A stretch of DNA of 64,000 nucleotides, taken from assembly GCA_025084515.1 (NCBI GenBank), contig JAJAGP010002000.1, positions 1 to 64,000 on the forward strand. The letters are read 5' to 3'. Below the pieces are notes generated by a model, which was not told where the DNA came from, ran no database searches, and saw only the letters and a list, made by a program, of their open reading frames with translations. Both the position numbers and the translations under genes were made by a program. This document shows, in pieces, positions 62,650 through 64,000 of the stretch (the first letter of the stretch is position 1; each line of letters starts with the position of its first letter). This DNA is from Ancistrus triradiatus (lineage: Eukaryota > Chordata > Actinopteri > Siluriformes > Loricariidae).

Positions 62650-64000
62650 GAACCACTGGCCTAGATGATGTAAGAAACAAACTGAAATTTTTATGAATAA
62701 ATAAAATTGAAGATTAAAACCACCTACAATTAATGCCTTATCCGTTGAAAGTACAAGGCAGGTGAGAAAATGATCAAATTCCTGAAGAAACTCAGGATGA
62801 CCTGGGTTGCAGTAAGTAAATAATGAGCTGAAAGCTGGATGATTGTTTTTCTTTAGTCACATTAAGAATAAGATTTTCAAACGTTAGCTTCCTTGTGAGG
62901 TTTTGACAGGCAGACATTTATGACGAAATCACCCAAATAATATGTTTAGTTGATTAAATTGTGATATTTCATGATATTCTGTTTCATTCCAACAACTACA
63001 GAGTAGCGTTAGACAGGCTTTAGATCAGACAGGGTTGCCAGATCCCTGTAGAGGTTTATGTAAACAAGCCCAAAAGAAAGAAATTAGCTTCAAAAAGAGG
63101 CAGCCTAGTACAATGTAACCACTTGATCAGTTAAAAATAAATAATAATAAAAAAATAAATAATAATAATCATCATGTATATTTCTTTTTACTGTAGAGGT
63201 TGAACAAAAACCATTTTGCAGGAATATTGGAGAGAGAGAGTGACGGGATAAGGGAGCAAACCCAAATAACCACGTACACTGTAGAAACACGCACCAAAAA
63301 CCTGCAACCCACAACTACTGATATTTCTAAGGGACTTCATAGAAAAATGAGATTTAAAATCGCATAGCCCTTTGTCAAAAAATACCCAGAACACACAAAA
63401 AGCAAAATGCAGAGAACAATTATTCATCTTATTAATCTATTCATCAGACGTTTAAGAGAAGAGTCTACAATGCTGAAACAGAAAATGTAGACAATGTCAA
63501 GAGCCTCAAATTTCAATTTCAATTCAAAACTACTTTCACCCCTGCATAGATTTCATGGATTACTACAGGAGTTCCTCACAGATCATTCCCTTTATTGACC
63601 TCCATAGTTTCAAAACAGATATCAGCCTCCTTTCTGACATCTCTTACTGGATTGCAAATCATCATCTCTAGCTCGGTCTGGACAAGTAAAGAACTCCCGG
63701 TCCTGTCAGTCAACACAGATGGTCTGATTGTCCATCACGCCATAGAGCAAAATGTGATTTTGGACAACAATCATATCAAACCACATGAACCACCAGATCT
63801 TTCAGAATTCTTCTGCACAACATCGGAAAGATGCGTCCTTTTCTGAGCAGAGAAGCTGCTCAGACCCTCATACTTTCCTTTAATGTTTTGCTCCACACCA
63901 TTTAAGTTTCTTGCATGGACATAAATCTCTGGTGCCATGCCCACAAGACCAGATCTTGATGTTTCAACATCTTGGATAGTTGTGTTTGGAATGAGCTTCC
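62650..64000. other. Right end of window, no gene established
   Basis: Mostly AT-rich. An open frame of 83 codons at 63595-63846 lies in a stretch whose codon-like texture hints at an old retroelement or a gene fragment, but I cannot match it to any family. A repeat phrase GGGTTGCCAGATCCCTG lies near 63032. Confidence 0.3.

Noticed and set aside
63595..63846. 83-codon open frame near the right edge as a gene or LINE reverse transcriptase piece.
   Set aside because: I could not find a catalytic motif or convincing family match on either strand. A translated search against fish proteins would decide.

Overview
The window is vertebrate nuclear DNA, almost certainly from a teleost fish. It holds split genes with GT-AG introns, long (CA)n/(TG)n microsatellites, fish-type Tc1/mariner and hAT DNA transposons and tRNA-derived SINEs. 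The proteins are close to human MAP2K4 and ELAC2. The species cannot be fixed from the sequence alone. I see no bacterial, plasmid, CRISPR or viral content.

Layout: (1) At 44-321 on the minus strand lie the first two coding exons of tmem220, and the gene runs off the left edge. (2) At 2365-22164 on the plus strand lies a complete map2k4 (MKK4/SEK1), 11 coding exons and 399 codons, the same length as the human protein and with every kinase motif intact. Its 11.6-kb intron 1 carries two large minisatellites (6.3-7.4 and 11.9-13.9 kb), a hAT element and SINEs. Introns 6 and 7 are TCAT-rich repeat, and intron 9 holds a Tc1-like element. A probable 3' UTR built of a ~175-bp degenerate tandem repeat runs to about 24.26 kb. 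(3) At 27185-43129 on the plus strand lies elac2 (long-form RNase Z), 24 coding exons. Exons 1-17 and 20-23 read cleanly. Exons 18, 19 and 24 contain clusters of single-base indels that look like assembly error rather than gene death. A poly(A) signal sits at 43387. (4) From 43.4 to 64 kb I find no convincing gene. The stretch holds minisatellite, a LINE tail, several Tc1-like elements in both orientations, SINEs and other interspersed repeats.

The three genes do not form a pathway. tmem220 and map2k4 are head to head (ATGs about 2 kb apart). map2k4 and elac2 are in tandem, about 5 kb apart. MKK4 activates JNK and p38; ELAC2 trims tRNA 3' trailers in nucleus and mitochondria; TMEM220 is an uncharacterised membrane protein.

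The most notable signals are: many introns of both genes that end in a pure (TG)n tract in place of a polypyrimidine tract; one minisatellite core (CCAAAAGTATTGGGACA) expanded separately at three loci; a GC-AG first intron plus 30-nt microexon in tmem220; and the localised indel clusters in elac2, which lie next to repeats and suggest low-quality gap fill.
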